Assembly (NCBI GenBank): GCA_937890595.1
Contig: CALADM010000036.1
Coordinates: 1-64,000 of the forward strand
Direction of reading: 5' to 3'
Length of the DNA stretch: 64,000 nt
Source of the DNA: CAJMNU01 sp905214855
Lineage (GTDB): Bacteria > Bacillota > Clostridia > Lachnospirales > Lachnospiraceae
Shown in pieces: positions 44,315-52,616 of this stretch. The notes beneath the pieces were generated by a model that worked only from the letters and a program-made list of their open reading frames with translations, did not search any database and had not been told where the DNA came from. Numbering within the stretch: position 1 is the stretch's first letter; each line of letters starts with the position of its first letter. Made by a program: the position numbers and the translations under genes.

Positions 44315-44851
44315 ATGGAATTTATAATGGTAAACAAAGACCAGTGGGCTGAAATTAAAAAAATTTATCTGGAGGCATTTCCAAAACGTGAACGCAAACC
44401 GTTTTTTTCCCTTCGTCACTCTGTAAAACGTGGAAAAGGTCAGATATTTACTGCTTCAGAAAATGATACCTTGATGGGATTTATCATGGTGATCCCTTAT
44501 CAGAACATGGTCATGGTGGATTATCTGGCTGTATCTGGCGCAATACGCAGCCGTGGAACGGGAAGCCGTATGCTCCAAGAAATATGCAGACATTTCTCAG
44601 ACAAAAAAATCGTTCTTTTGATCGAACGCTTAGATGAACATGCCGAAAATTCTGAACAGAGAATTTCCAGAAGAAAATTTTATTTTAAAAATGGTTTTAC
44701 TTCTTCCAATATCTTTATCAAAGGAAAAAGTGGCGATATGGAGATTTTAAATTTTGGAGGAAAAGTATCTCAAAAAGAGTATTTAGATCTTCAGGAATAT
44801 GCGTTAGGCAAATTATTCTTCCGTCTTTCTAATATTACAATAACAGCATGA
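44315..44851 (+). CDS. GNAT-family N-acetyltransferase
   Basis: 178-residue cytosolic acetyltransferase. The acetyl-CoA pyrophosphate loop is SRGTGSRML (near 76-84), after the strand MVMVDYLAVSG, with IVLLIERL and the terminal FYFKNGF strand-helix that close the GNAT fold. The acceptor is unknown. The ATG at 44315 follows GGAAAGG by nine bases. The leader of about 100 bases carries a MerR-type promoter, which suggests induction by a small molecule. Confidence 0.85.
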   Translation: MEFIMVNKDQWAEIKKIYLEAFPKRERKPFFSLRHSVKRGKGQIFTASENDTLMGFIMVIPYQNMVMVDYLAVSGAIRSRGTGSRMLQEICRHFSDKKIVLLIERLDEHAENSEQRISRRKFYFKNGFTSSNIFIKGKSGDMEILNFGGKVSQKEYLDLQEYALGKLFFRLSNITITA

Positions 44852-45248
44852 CCCAGAGTTCACCCATAGATAGATTTCACCAATAAATAGAGCTCTCTCA
44901 TATATTTTGGAACTTTCCATCCTCTGTCACTGTTCATATCCAAAAAGAAGAATATTTCCCAGCTGCTTCATATGTAGAATATGTCAGCTATAGTCTGATA
45001 TTCCTCTTCTGCTTCCAGTTTCTATTTAGTATCTTTAAAATTGCCTGCATCACAGCCATGTGGATAAACTCCCCGCCAACCGGTTTAACACGAAACCTTT
45101 TTCATGGATTTCAGCATATCAAAATATGCCTACAAAAACAGTTATCGGTCACAAAATACAGTTTATTGAAGAAAACAGTTTATCGTTTACTTTTCACAGA
45201 TAACAAAAAATCAAAAATACATCACATTCTCCCTAGTTTTATACTAGG
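44852..45248. other. Intergenic stretch, no recognised gene
   Basis: A plus-strand frame without ATG runs from about 44887 to 45267 and contains a hydrophobic stretch (LIFLFCFQFLFSIFKIACI). It has no start, no ribosome site and overlaps tRNA-Lys, so it may be a gene remnant or chance. Nothing else is seen. Confidence 0.4.
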
Positions 45249-45322
45249 TTCCCAAAAGAAGATTTGAACTTCCAACCATATGATTAAGAGTCATATGCTC
45301 TACCCAGTTGAGCTATTCGGGA
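45249..45322 (-). tRNA. tRNA-Lys(CTT), atypical
   Basis: 74-nt cloverleaf on the minus strand. Acceptor TCCCGAA / TTTGGGA (with G-T), D arm GCTC / GAGC, anticodon arm TATGA / TCATA around CTCTTAA (anticodon CTT), T arm GGAAG / CTTCT with loop TTCAAAT. The first pair is T-A rather than the usual G-C, and the T loop has A where most tRNAs have G. It is complete, so it is probably functional but diverged, as expected for an accessory or element-borne tRNA. No CCA is encoded. Confidence 0.85.
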
Positions 45323-45337
45323 TCTCCATTCTCAATG

Positions 45338-45363
45338 TGACAGCATAACCCCACTGTCAGGGG
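45338..45363. repeat. Overlapping alternative hairpins next to tRNA-Lys
   Basis: TGACAG / CTGTCA (45338-45359) and CCCC / GGGG (45349-45363) share bases and cannot form together. Between the tRNA and the stop of the 236-residue gene. Purpose unknown; could be part of a processing signal or a transposon relic. Confidence 0.5.
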
Positions 45364-45401
45364 AAACCGGGTTTGGAGTTTTCGTGATGCAGGCATACTG
45401 T

Positions 45402-46112
45402 TTAAATTTCTATCAATGTTGTAGCATTTGATACCTTGATCTGTGTATCCAATTCAGAAATCAGTTTTTCTCTTTTTTCCTGCAATTCTGCTACTTTCTT
45501 TCTCACATCCAGTGGGTCTACAAGCTCAGATGTGTTTTCTTTGATATAGGCATTGACTACTTCCAAAGGTTTATCCTCTTTTACTCTGGAATCCTTTCCC
45601 AAGATACTTAAACGCATATTTTCTGCTGTTGACTCCAACTGATTGTTTTTCATACCCACTGTGAGCAAGCGTTCATCTAACTCCCTTTTCATCTTTCTGT
45701 AAAGGATCCGTTCAAAGTCCAGCTCATTCTCATCTTTCCCAGATTCTGATATTTTTCCTTTCAATGTACTAGCTTGGTTTTCCAGCTTCTTAGAATCAAG
45801 CATTCTTCCTCTGAGAGCGATTGCGCCTGCAACCGTATAATCACCAAAAGAAGTATGGATGACAGTTTTCGCATTAGAAGCAACAATTGCTGCCTCGATC
45901 TTGTGAAACCTCTTGATCAAATCCATGATCTGCTGATATGCACATTCTGCTTCCTGATTAAAATCTTTTTCTAGAATCTTTTGCTCCCATACTTTTTGTT
46001 CATTGTGTTTCTTAACATCAGTAAAAAAAGCCCCAGAAATCTTATCTCTGATCTTTTTAGCAAGCAGATCTCTTTCATCCAATGCCTGTGTCACTAACAT
46101 TCTTTCTGCCAT
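45402..46112 (-). CDS. Coiled-coil protein, possibly DIP1984-like
   Basis: 236 residues, soluble, almost entirely helical, with heptad-type charged stretches (AELQEKREKLISELDTQIK) and a central block VIHTSFGDYTVAGAIALRGR. The pattern of paired helices around a TVAGAIALR-type hinge recalls the DIP1984 family, whose function is unclear, but the match is weak. GGGAGG precedes the ATG at 46112. Immediately upstream of tRNA-Lys. A phage or element origin is possible. Confidence 0.6.
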   Translation of the reverse strand: MAERMLVTQALDERDLLAKKIRDKISGAFFTDVKKHNEQKVWEQKILEKDFNQEAECAYQQIMDLIKRFHKIEAAIVASNAKTVIHTSFGDYTVAGAIALRGRMLDSKKLENQASTLKGKISESGKDENELDFERILYRKMKRELDERLLTVGMKNNQLESTAENMRLSILGKDSRVKEDKPLEVVNAYIKENTSELVDPLDVRKKVAELQEKREKLISELDTQIKVSNATTLIEI

Positions 46113-46422
46113 ATCCTGTCCTCCCCTTTTTCTCATTGATGTCCGTTTTTATTTTTAATCTCTGTTTTTATTTTATAATGAAAAAATGGGGCTTTCAAGT
46201 TTTACCGTTGGATGATAAAAATCCAAGGAATTTATATGCATATCCCAAAAATCTACTGGACAAAAAATCTTTCTTATTCCCTATTGCTATTTTCTCTTTT
46301 TGAAAGTATGTTTTAACACGATTCTTGCATTTTTCTCTTATTCATTCTCGTATTCATTCTGTTATTCATCCTATTATTTTTTATTCAACATATCGTTGAT
46401 TTTTTCGGAAATATATATATAC
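46113..46422. other. Intergenic stretch
   Basis: AT-rich; no intact gene. Its right end should have coded for the lost N-terminal part of the AraC relic but no sequence similar to that family is readable. Confidence 0.4.
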
Positions 46423-46515
46423 AACTGTGGCTTTCATTCTGTCAATTATTTCAGCCACCAATTTCGAAAGATGTATGGATATACGCCCAGCAAAGATAGA
46501 ATTTGGGGTAAATAG
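46423..46515 (+). pseudogene. C-terminal relic of an AraC-family regulator
   Basis: In frame: NCGFHSVNYFSHQFRKMYGY then TPSKDRIWGK and TAA. This is the classic end of the second helix-turn-helix of AraC proteins (GF-SVNYFS--FRK-YG-TPS-YR). Everything upstream is missing, so the gene is dead. Confidence 0.8.
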
Positions 46516-46608
46516 TGCTTAAATCCGATGTTTCTATATTTGCTGTTTTGCTCATATATGGTGATATAATATTCTGCAAATGCTATATTATATCCAAAGG
46601 AGTCAAAC

Positions 46609-47777
46609 ATGACAAAACAAAAGAATTATTAAAAAACGCAGATTGCCTGTTATCTTGGATTTATTACACAGGCAATTTCTGCCAACTTTGCACCACTCCT
46701 GTTTTTAACATTCAGGGATATCTATGGAATTTCCATTGAAAAGATCACACTGATCCCGTTCGTGTTTTATCTGACACAATTATTGATTGACTTTGCAGCT
46801 ACCAAATTTGCTGACAAAATCGGTTACCGCATCTGTGTAGTGATATCGCAGATGATTTCGACAGTAGGGCTTGTATTAATGGCTTCCTCCCAGAAATTCT
46901 TCCTGTACCCTTTATAGGGATTTTGATTTCAGTCGTATTTTATGCTATAGGCAACGGTCTTGTTGAAGTTCTGGTAAGTCCGATTGTGGAAGCCTGCCCT
47001 TTTGAAAACAAAGACGGTATGATGAGTTTATTGCACTCCTTTTACTGCTGGGGTGCGGTTGGTGTAATTTTAGGTTCAACACTCTTTTTTGCTGTGTTTG
47101 GCGTAAAGAACTGGAAAATACTCACACTGATCTGGGCACTGATACCGTTGGTAAATACCTTCAATTTTATGACCTGCCCTATTGAGCGTCTGCTAGAAAA
47201 TGGTGAGAGTTTGTCAATTCGAAAGCTACTGAGTTTACCACTATTCTGGCTGATGATCTTACTTATGATTTGTGCTGGTGCATCCGAAGCAGCAATGGCA
47301 CAATGAGCATCTGCATTTACAGAATCAGCTCTTGGTGTTTCCAAAACTATTGGTGATCTGGCAGGTCCTTGTCTGTTTGCTGTTTTTATGGATATATCCC
47401 GTATACTGTACGGCAAAATGAGTGAAAAACTTGACCTGACAAAGACAATGCTATTGTGTGGCATGATGTGTACAGTATGTTATTTACTGGCATCTCTTTC
47501 ACCCTTACCATTCCTTGGTTTGACCGGATGTGCACTTTGTGGTACGGCAGTCAGTATTATGTGGTACGCTCAATCTTTCTTCGCAGAAGTGTCCTAAAGG
47601 TGGCACTGCTATGTTTGCATTTTTAGCTTTAGCAGGTGACTTGGGTGCTACTGTAAGTCCGGCTATGGTAGGAAGCCTGTCTGAAACGGCTGGCGGTAAT
47701 CTAAAAATAGGGCTGCTTGTTGCCACTATTTTCCCTATACTGTTAGTTGTTGACTTAATTGTTTTGAATGGAAGTGT
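46609..47777 (+). pseudogene. Decayed MFS transporter gene
   Basis: Reading three frames restores an MFS transporter: ANFAPLLFLTFRDIYGIS, FADKIGYRICVVISQM, then GFLPEILPVPFIGILISV, then CPKGGTAMFAFLALAGDLGA. Lesions seen: TAA at 46630-46632 (codon 8), a one-base deletion near 46880, TGA at 47304-47306 where TGG is expected (MAQ-W-ASAFTESALGVSKTIGD), and a frameshift between 47560 and 47600. The 3' end is cut by IS-end-like palindrome copy 8. An AAAGGAG site is still in front of the original ATG. Together with the AraC relic it is a dead regulator-transporter pair. Confidence 0.88.
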
Positions 47778-47778
47778 A

Positions 47779-47813
47779 ATTGACACTCCCCACAGCTAAA
47801 GCAGGGGGTTTTA
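47779..47813 (-). repeat. IS200/IS605 right-end-like palindrome, copy 8
   Basis: Minus strand: AACCCCCTGCTTTAGCTG then TGGGGAGTGTCAATTAC. The best-preserved copy. It replaces the 3' end of the MFS pseudogene. Confidence 0.8.
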
Positions 47814-48154
47814 CGACACATTGGATAAAATACCCCATCAGAAATGAACCTGATACTCAAAGCTAAAAAATGATACTTACTTTTGAGCTTCGAACATGGA
47901 TTGCTTTGATGTTTTATACGAATGTTATTCTATATACCAATGTCGCTCGTAGAAAAAAGTCTACGAGCGGCATTGTAAGTGTTAGGACAAAACCATAACA
48001 AAAAAGCAGAAAACCTTTTTTCAGAAATCACAATTCATTAAATCTTTATATCGTTATGAATAAACTATCTCACGTCAAACAATCCTTCTGTCCGATTGCG
48101 AATACTCTTGAGTGTTACACAAATTCCATTTGACAATAGCTTTAGGTTTCCTAC
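47814..48154. other. Intergenic stretch with a strong hairpin
   Basis: No gene seen. It holds the 15-bp stem at 47938-47975; the rest is AT-rich sequence downstream of the GTPase-like gene. A terminator with T-run for that gene was not found. Confidence 0.5.
47938..47975. repeat. Long hairpin without T-run
   Basis: CAATGTCGCTCGTAG / CTACGAGCGGCATTG, 15 bp with one T-G pair, loop AAAAAAGT. Neither side has a terminator T-run. Its G+C content is higher than the surroundings. Candidate recombination site, cruciform or RNA gene. Confidence 0.7.
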
Positions 48155-49744
48155 TTAGTTTGAGAAAACAATTTTTGCAATTTCCTTTGATGCATTGTTT
48201 AAGGCATCGCCTGACATCTTTTTGTTTCTGACATTCAAAATGGCTTCTTTAATCAGGTATCGATTCATAAAGTAATACCCGCGAAAATACGCATTGTAAT
48301 CTGTCTTCTTCTCAATAATATTAAATAAGGTCATTCTCACAAGATTATCTTGGCAATCTTTTGACATTTTAGAAATCATATCTGTGCCATTTGGCTTTTT
48401 TAAAGAACCTGCATATGTGTATTCATACACGTTCTTTTTTAACCATGCCCTTGCAGATACTCCCATTGTCACCGCTCCGAGATATTTTACATCGCCGTGC
48501 TCAACGGTAACAATCCCATCCCTTGGTCCCAATATACTTCCGCTCAAAATATTCTCACACACATCATTCCTGTCATAGTTATTAAAATTTGGATACATTT
48601 CTACATTTACATTGCTCTGGAGAGTGTCGATAAAGTCCAGTTGGATTTGACCATAAATTGCCTCCACAAAATTGCTATGTTCGATTATTTTATCTAAAAT
48701 ATCCCTGAAATTCTCAAAGATAATGGTCTCATATAAGCGATAATCATCGCAATCGTAATTCGGATTGTCACTACTTTGCGCTAGAGTAGATGAGTTCGGG
48801 TATATGTACCGAAGATCCTCATTCTCGTAAACTTTATAATTGTATCTAAAATTGACTCCATCCATTTTACCCAATTCGAACATTTTCAATAGCTCGTAGC
48901 AATATGAGAATGCGATAGGCAATTCGTCAAAGCCCCCCTCGCACTTTTTAGCTTCCATTAGAAGGTTTTGGACATTCTCCACTGTTACATCTTTCTTGTA
49001 TTTTAACTTATACAGTACGGACGGAAGTTCAGATCGTACCATGACAAATATTGGAACCGACTCAAAAGCACTTCGATATGCATTTTTATACCACGAATGA
49101 ATGTCGGGAAACGGTGCGTTTGAACCCAATAATAAGACAGCATCAATCCCATCAATTCCTAATTCCTGCATTGTTTTTAACTGTAAACTAGTTGCTTCTT
49201 TTGCATCAATGTCCAAAAAGCCTCTCGTATCACGCAAAACCAAAGAAACTTCTTTATTTTTAAAATATTGAACGAATTCCTCAACCGGCGGGAGCAACAC
49301 TTCAATTCTACGCAAGAATTGGTTGCTTTTTTTATCCTTAATTATATTTGCAAGTTTATCATCATCACAACTATTTACATAACTTGAAATTGTGTCCAAC
49401 ACGTATTTTTCCAGCTCGACATTGTTTAAATTTTCTTGTTTCTCAAGTCCAAAAATATCACGCAAATATTTTCCTTCCTTGCTATCTAGAACTTTTGAAA
49501 ACTTTTCGCAGTTTATGCGCTCTTTTGAATCTACACCAAAGACTGTCCCATAATTTAAAAAAACATCTTTCAATTTAATATCTGTTACTTTTGGGTCATA
49601 AATCCAATCCACAGTTACCTCGGTTCTACAATTGCTCAACGCCACCATCCTTCTTCTGTAATCAGAATGACATAATGACATCGCGATGGTTGTCTTTCCA
49701 CCTTTGGTTGTTGCTGCCAATAGTATTACGATTCTTTTCCTCAT
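48155..49744 (-). CDS. Orphan P-loop GTPase-like protein
   Basis: 529-residue soluble protein. The Walker A pattern ATTKGGKT (11-18) follows a hydrophobic strand RIVILLAA; a Thr in RTEVTVDWIYD could be the switch I residue; LVLRDTRGFLDID gives a DxxG motif (Asp172, Gly175) as in GTPases; a clear NKxD is missing and VMVRSE may take its place. The C-terminal 250 residues are mainly helical, of the kind seen in dynamin-like or large conflict-type GTPases, but no family is recognised. Sequence texture differs from the neighbours (more CG dinucleotides, fewer pyrimidine runs), and it sits between dead genes and palindromes, so it was probably acquired. AAAGGA precedes the ATG. Confidence 0.75.
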   Translation of the reverse strand: MRKRIVILLAATTKGGKTTIAMSLCHSDYRRRMVALSNCRTEVTVDWIYDPKVTDIKLKDVFLNYGTVFGVDSKERINCEKFSKVLDSKEGKYLRDIFGLEKQENLNNVELEKYVLDTISSYVNSCDDDKLANIIKDKKSNQFLRRIEVLLPPVEEFVQYFKNKEVSLVLRDTRGFLDIDAKEATSLQLKTMQELGIDGIDAVLLLGSNAPFPDIHSWYKNAYRSAFESVPIFVMVRSELPSVLYKLKYKKDVTVENVQNLLMEAKKCEGGFDELPIAFSYCYELLKMFELGKMDGVNFRYNYKVYENEDLRYIYPNSSTLAQSSDNPNYDCDDYRLYETIIFENFRDILDKIIEHSNFVEAIYGQIQLDFIDTLQSNVNVEMYPNFNNYDRNDVCENILSGSILGPRDGIVTVEHGDVKYLGAVTMGVSARAWLKKNVYEYTYAGSLKKPNGTDMISKMSKDCQDNLVRMTLFNIIEKKTDYNAYFRGYYFMNRYLIKEAILNVRNKKMSGDALNNASKEIAKIVFSN

Positions 49745-49766
49745 AGTTTTTCCTTTCTGCTGATAA

Positions 49767-49794
49767 ACAAAAAAAGATCATGCAATAATGCATG
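49767..49794 (-). terminator. Terminator or attenuator just before GTPase-like gene
   Basis: Minus-strand stem TCATGCA / TGCATGA with loop TTAT, followed by TCTTTTTTTG. It ends 23 bases before the GTPase ATG, leaving no room for a promoter, so the gene must be read through it. It may end rlmD transcripts or act as an attenuator. Confidence 0.75.
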
Positions 49795-49980
49795 ACCGAC
49801 TTACCCTAACAATACCCCGACTAAAATAGATTAAATTGATATCATCACGAAAGCGATCACACCAAGAACGAAAGCTCTTTTTATGTTTACACAATATATT
49901 TTTTATATTTTTATTATGCCACCTTTATTCCATCCTATCAATACTTTTTCTACAATATAAACTGAAACCTTATCATTCTT

Positions 49981-51339
49981 CTATTTCACCCGATGCAGTA
50001 AACATACCGTCTCCACATGTGTTGTCCAAGGGAACATATCGCATCCTCTTGCACGAACCACCTCATATCCATTCTCCCTAAGATACTTTACATCTCTTCC
50101 TAAAGTAGCCGGATTACAGCTTACATATACAATAGATTTAGGGTTCATCCTTACCATAGTTTCCAGACATTTTTCATCGCATCCCTTGCGTGGAGGATCT
50201 ACAACAATCACATCTGCATAAATATGATTTTTCTCATACTGTTCAGGTAAAACTTCCTCTGCCTTGCCGACAAAAAATTCTGTATTTTCCAATCCATTTT
50301 TCTGTGCATTCTCTCTTGCATCATCAATTGCCTGAGGAATGATCTCAACGCCATATACCTTCTTAGCTTTTTGGGCAAGAAACAAAGAAATCGTTCCAAT
50401 ACCACAATACAGATCCCAAACCGTCTCTTCTCCTGTTAATCCAGCATATTCCAAGGCTGTTTTATATAGTTTTTCTGTCTGTACTGGATTGACTTGATAA
50501 AACGACAGTGGAGAAATACAATATTTGATATCCCCAATAAAATCTGTAATATAACCTGGTCCATACAAATGTTTTATTTCCTGCCCCATGATCACATTCG
50601 TCTTTTCCTGATTCACACAAAATGAGATACTTGTCATTCTTGGGATTTCAAGAAGTTTATCTACCAATTTCTGTGAAACAGGAAGTTTTTTCCCATTGAT
50701 CACAATACAGACCATGATTTCACCTGTCCTAAAACCTTTTCGTATCAAAACATGGCGAACCAACCCCGTATGAGTTTCTTCATCATATGGACGGATCTGA
50801 TTTTCCCTCATATAATCAAGAACTACATTTAAAATATTCTGATTTTCTTCCACACCAAGTAAACAATCTTTGTGAGGAACGATAGAATGAGAATGTTTTG
50901 CATAAAATCCCGCTGTCACATTACCTTCTTTATCCAATCCAATCGGAAACTGTGCTTTATTTCGATAATGCCATGGCGATTCCATACCCAAAATAGGTTC
51001 TAATTCAACATTTTTTACTTCTCCTATTCTGGAAAGTGCATTTATGATCTTATTTTCCTTAAATTGAAGCTGTTTTTCATAGTCCATCGCCTGTAACTGA
51101 CATCCACCACACTGTCTGGCAACCGGACACATAGGTTCTACTCTTGCTGGTGAAGGTTTGATCACACGGATCAATCTTGCAAAACCATATGTCTTTTTCA
51201 TCTTCATAACACCAGCTTCAACCTCATCACCAATGACAGTATCCTTGATAAACCAGATATAACCATCCAGTTTCCCAATTCCAGCACCATCCTCACTCAT
51301 ATCTGTAATCATCACAACAAATGTATCATTCTTTTTCAT
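49981..51339 (-). CDS. rlmD: 23S rRNA (uracil-C5)-methyltransferase, RlmD/TrmA family
   Basis: 452-residue SAM-dependent enzyme. N-terminal TRAM domain (MITDMSEDGAGIGKLDG), then an Fe-S cysteine set CPVARQCGGCQLQ (C-x6-C-x2-C), SAM-binding DLYCGIGTISLFLAQ, VVDPPRKGCDE and the catalytic cysteine in IVYVSCNPATLGRD. Low-G+C bacteria carry several paralogues (rlmCD type), so the exact 23S position modified (U747 or U1939) is not certain. AAGGA precedes the ATG. Confidence 0.9.
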   Translation of the reverse strand: MKKNDTFVVMITDMSEDGAGIGKLDGYIWFIKDTVIGDEVEAGVMKMKKTYGFARLIRVIKPSPARVEPMCPVARQCGGCQLQAMDYEKQLQFKENKIINALSRIGEVKNVELEPILGMESPWHYRNKAQFPIGLDKEGNVTAGFYAKHSHSIVPHKDCLLGVEENQNILNVVLDYMRENQIRPYDEETHTGLVRHVLIRKGFRTGEIMVCIVINGKKLPVSQKLVDKLLEIPRMTSISFCVNQEKTNVIMGQEIKHLYGPGYITDFIGDIKYCISPLSFYQVNPVQTEKLYKTALEYAGLTGEETVWDLYCGIGTISLFLAQKAKKVYGVEIIPQAIDDARENAQKNGLENTEFFVGKAEEVLPEQYEKNHIYADVIVVDPPRKGCDEKCLETMVRMNPKSIVYVSCNPATLGRDVKYLRENGYEVVRARGCDMFPWTTHVETVCLLHRVK

Positions 51340-51448
51340 ATTAAAAATCCTTATATCTATCCTTTATGTATTCTGAATCTACTCTTGGTATTCTGAACCT
51401 ACTCTTCTTACATATCTTACCTTTCTTACCATTTAAATAGAGTAGGTC

Positions 51449-52396
51449 TTAGAATTCTGTACTTCTTCTAACATTTGTATCTAATAAACGATTAAATCCC
51501 AGCCAGCCAGCATTATCTCCAGAACCTCTCAAAATTTCTATCATAGTCTCCAATTTCGCATCTGCATTGTCTGCAAAGTAAAGAGCCATTGCCTCAATAA
51601 GGGCTGGTTTTTTCGGAGAACCATACTCCATCTCTCCATGATGTGCTAAAATACAATGTTTCAATTCAGATGCCAGCTTATCTGGAAAACCTGGAATCTC
51701 CCGAATTCTGTTTCCAACTATTTCCGTACCGATCATAATGTGCCCTAACAACTGTCCATCATCTGTATAATCATTTTCTGGGAAACGGGATAATTCTTTC
51801 ATCTTACCCATATCATGAAAAAATGCAGCACTGAGCAACAGATCACGATTGATTTCCTTATAATTTGCAGCAAAATAGTCACACAACTTTGCTACTCCCA
51901 AAGTATGTTCCAATAATCCGCCAACAAATCCATGATGCACTGTTTTAGCAGCAGAATGGAAACAAAAATCTTGGATAAACTGTTTATCTTCTAAGAAAAA
52001 GGAAGAAACCAGCTTTTTCAGATACGGATTCTTCATTGAATGAATCAGTCCTGTCAGTTCCTTGTACATTGCATCAATGCTTTTTTCAGACATTGGAAGA
52101 TAATCAGACTGTATATATTCCCCCTCATCGGCTTTACGGATCCGTCTTACATTTAATTGCTTTGCACCTTGAAATGCCACTACATCTGCCTCAATATAGA
52201 CATAATCCATAGCATCAAAATCACCTACTCCAGGAGAACTCAAATCCCAGATTTTTGCATCCACTGTTCCGGTCTTATCCCTGAGAATTAAAGAACCATA
52301 TTCCTTCCCATTCTTTGTCAATAAAATCTGTTTTTGTTTACAAAGATACACATCCGATACATGAATACCTTCCTGAAACATTGCAATATACTTCAT
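51449..52396 (-). CDS. yhaM: 3'-5' exoribonuclease YhaM family
   Basis: 315 residues. N-terminal OB-fold (VSDVYLCKQKQILLTKNGKE, GTVDAKIWD) that binds nucleic acid and a C-terminal HD domain with VHHGFVGGLLEHTLGVAKLC and AFFHDMGKMKEL, plus CILAHHGEMEYGSPKKP. YhaM-type enzymes degrade RNA 3'-5' with Mn2+. AGGAG precedes the ATG. Four 36-bp repeats lie in its upstream region. Confidence 0.92.
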   Translation of the reverse strand: MKYIAMFQEGIHVSDVYLCKQKQILLTKNGKEYGSLILRDKTGTVDAKIWDLSSPGVGDFDAMDYVYIEADVVAFQGAKQLNVRRIRKADEGEYIQSDYLPMSEKSIDAMYKELTGLIHSMKNPYLKKLVSSFFLEDKQFIQDFCFHSAAKTVHHGFVGGLLEHTLGVAKLCDYFAANYKEINRDLLLSAAFFHDMGKMKELSRFPENDYTDDGQLLGHIMIGTEIVGNRIREIPGFPDKLASELKHCILAHHGEMEYGSPKKPALIEAMALYFADNADAKLETMIEILRGSGDNAGWLGFNRLLDTNVRRSTEF

Positions 52397-52453
52397 AACT
52401 GCCTATTCTCCTATCTCCATCTTATTTTATCTTTTCTTTCACCTTTTTATAAA

Positions 52454-52595
52454 ACCTCTATGATATATCCTTTGGCAATCTATTAATAGAACTTCTATGA
52501 TATGTCATTTACAATCTATTATAAAACCTCTATAATACATCCTTTAGCACTCTATTATAGAATCTCTATGATATGTCCCCTGCCATTTTATGCAA
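52454..52595. repeat. Four tandem 36-bp repeats
   Basis: Imperfect units of about 36 bp, each with the consensus ACCTCTATGATATATCC followed by a variable middle and TCTATTATAG. They lie in the yhaM upstream region and contain TATAAT-like boxes. There are no spacers, so it is not a CRISPR array. Confidence 0.8.
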
Positions 52596-52616
52596 GACTT
52601 CAATACACATTACATA

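Noticed and set aside
44887..45267. Open frame with hydrophobic middle on plus strand
   Set aside because: No start codon or ribosome site, overlaps tRNA-Lys, no family recognised. May be a gene relic.
52454..52595. CRISPR-like array
   Set aside because: The 36-bp units are directly joined, imperfect and have no unique spacers; no cas genes are in the window.
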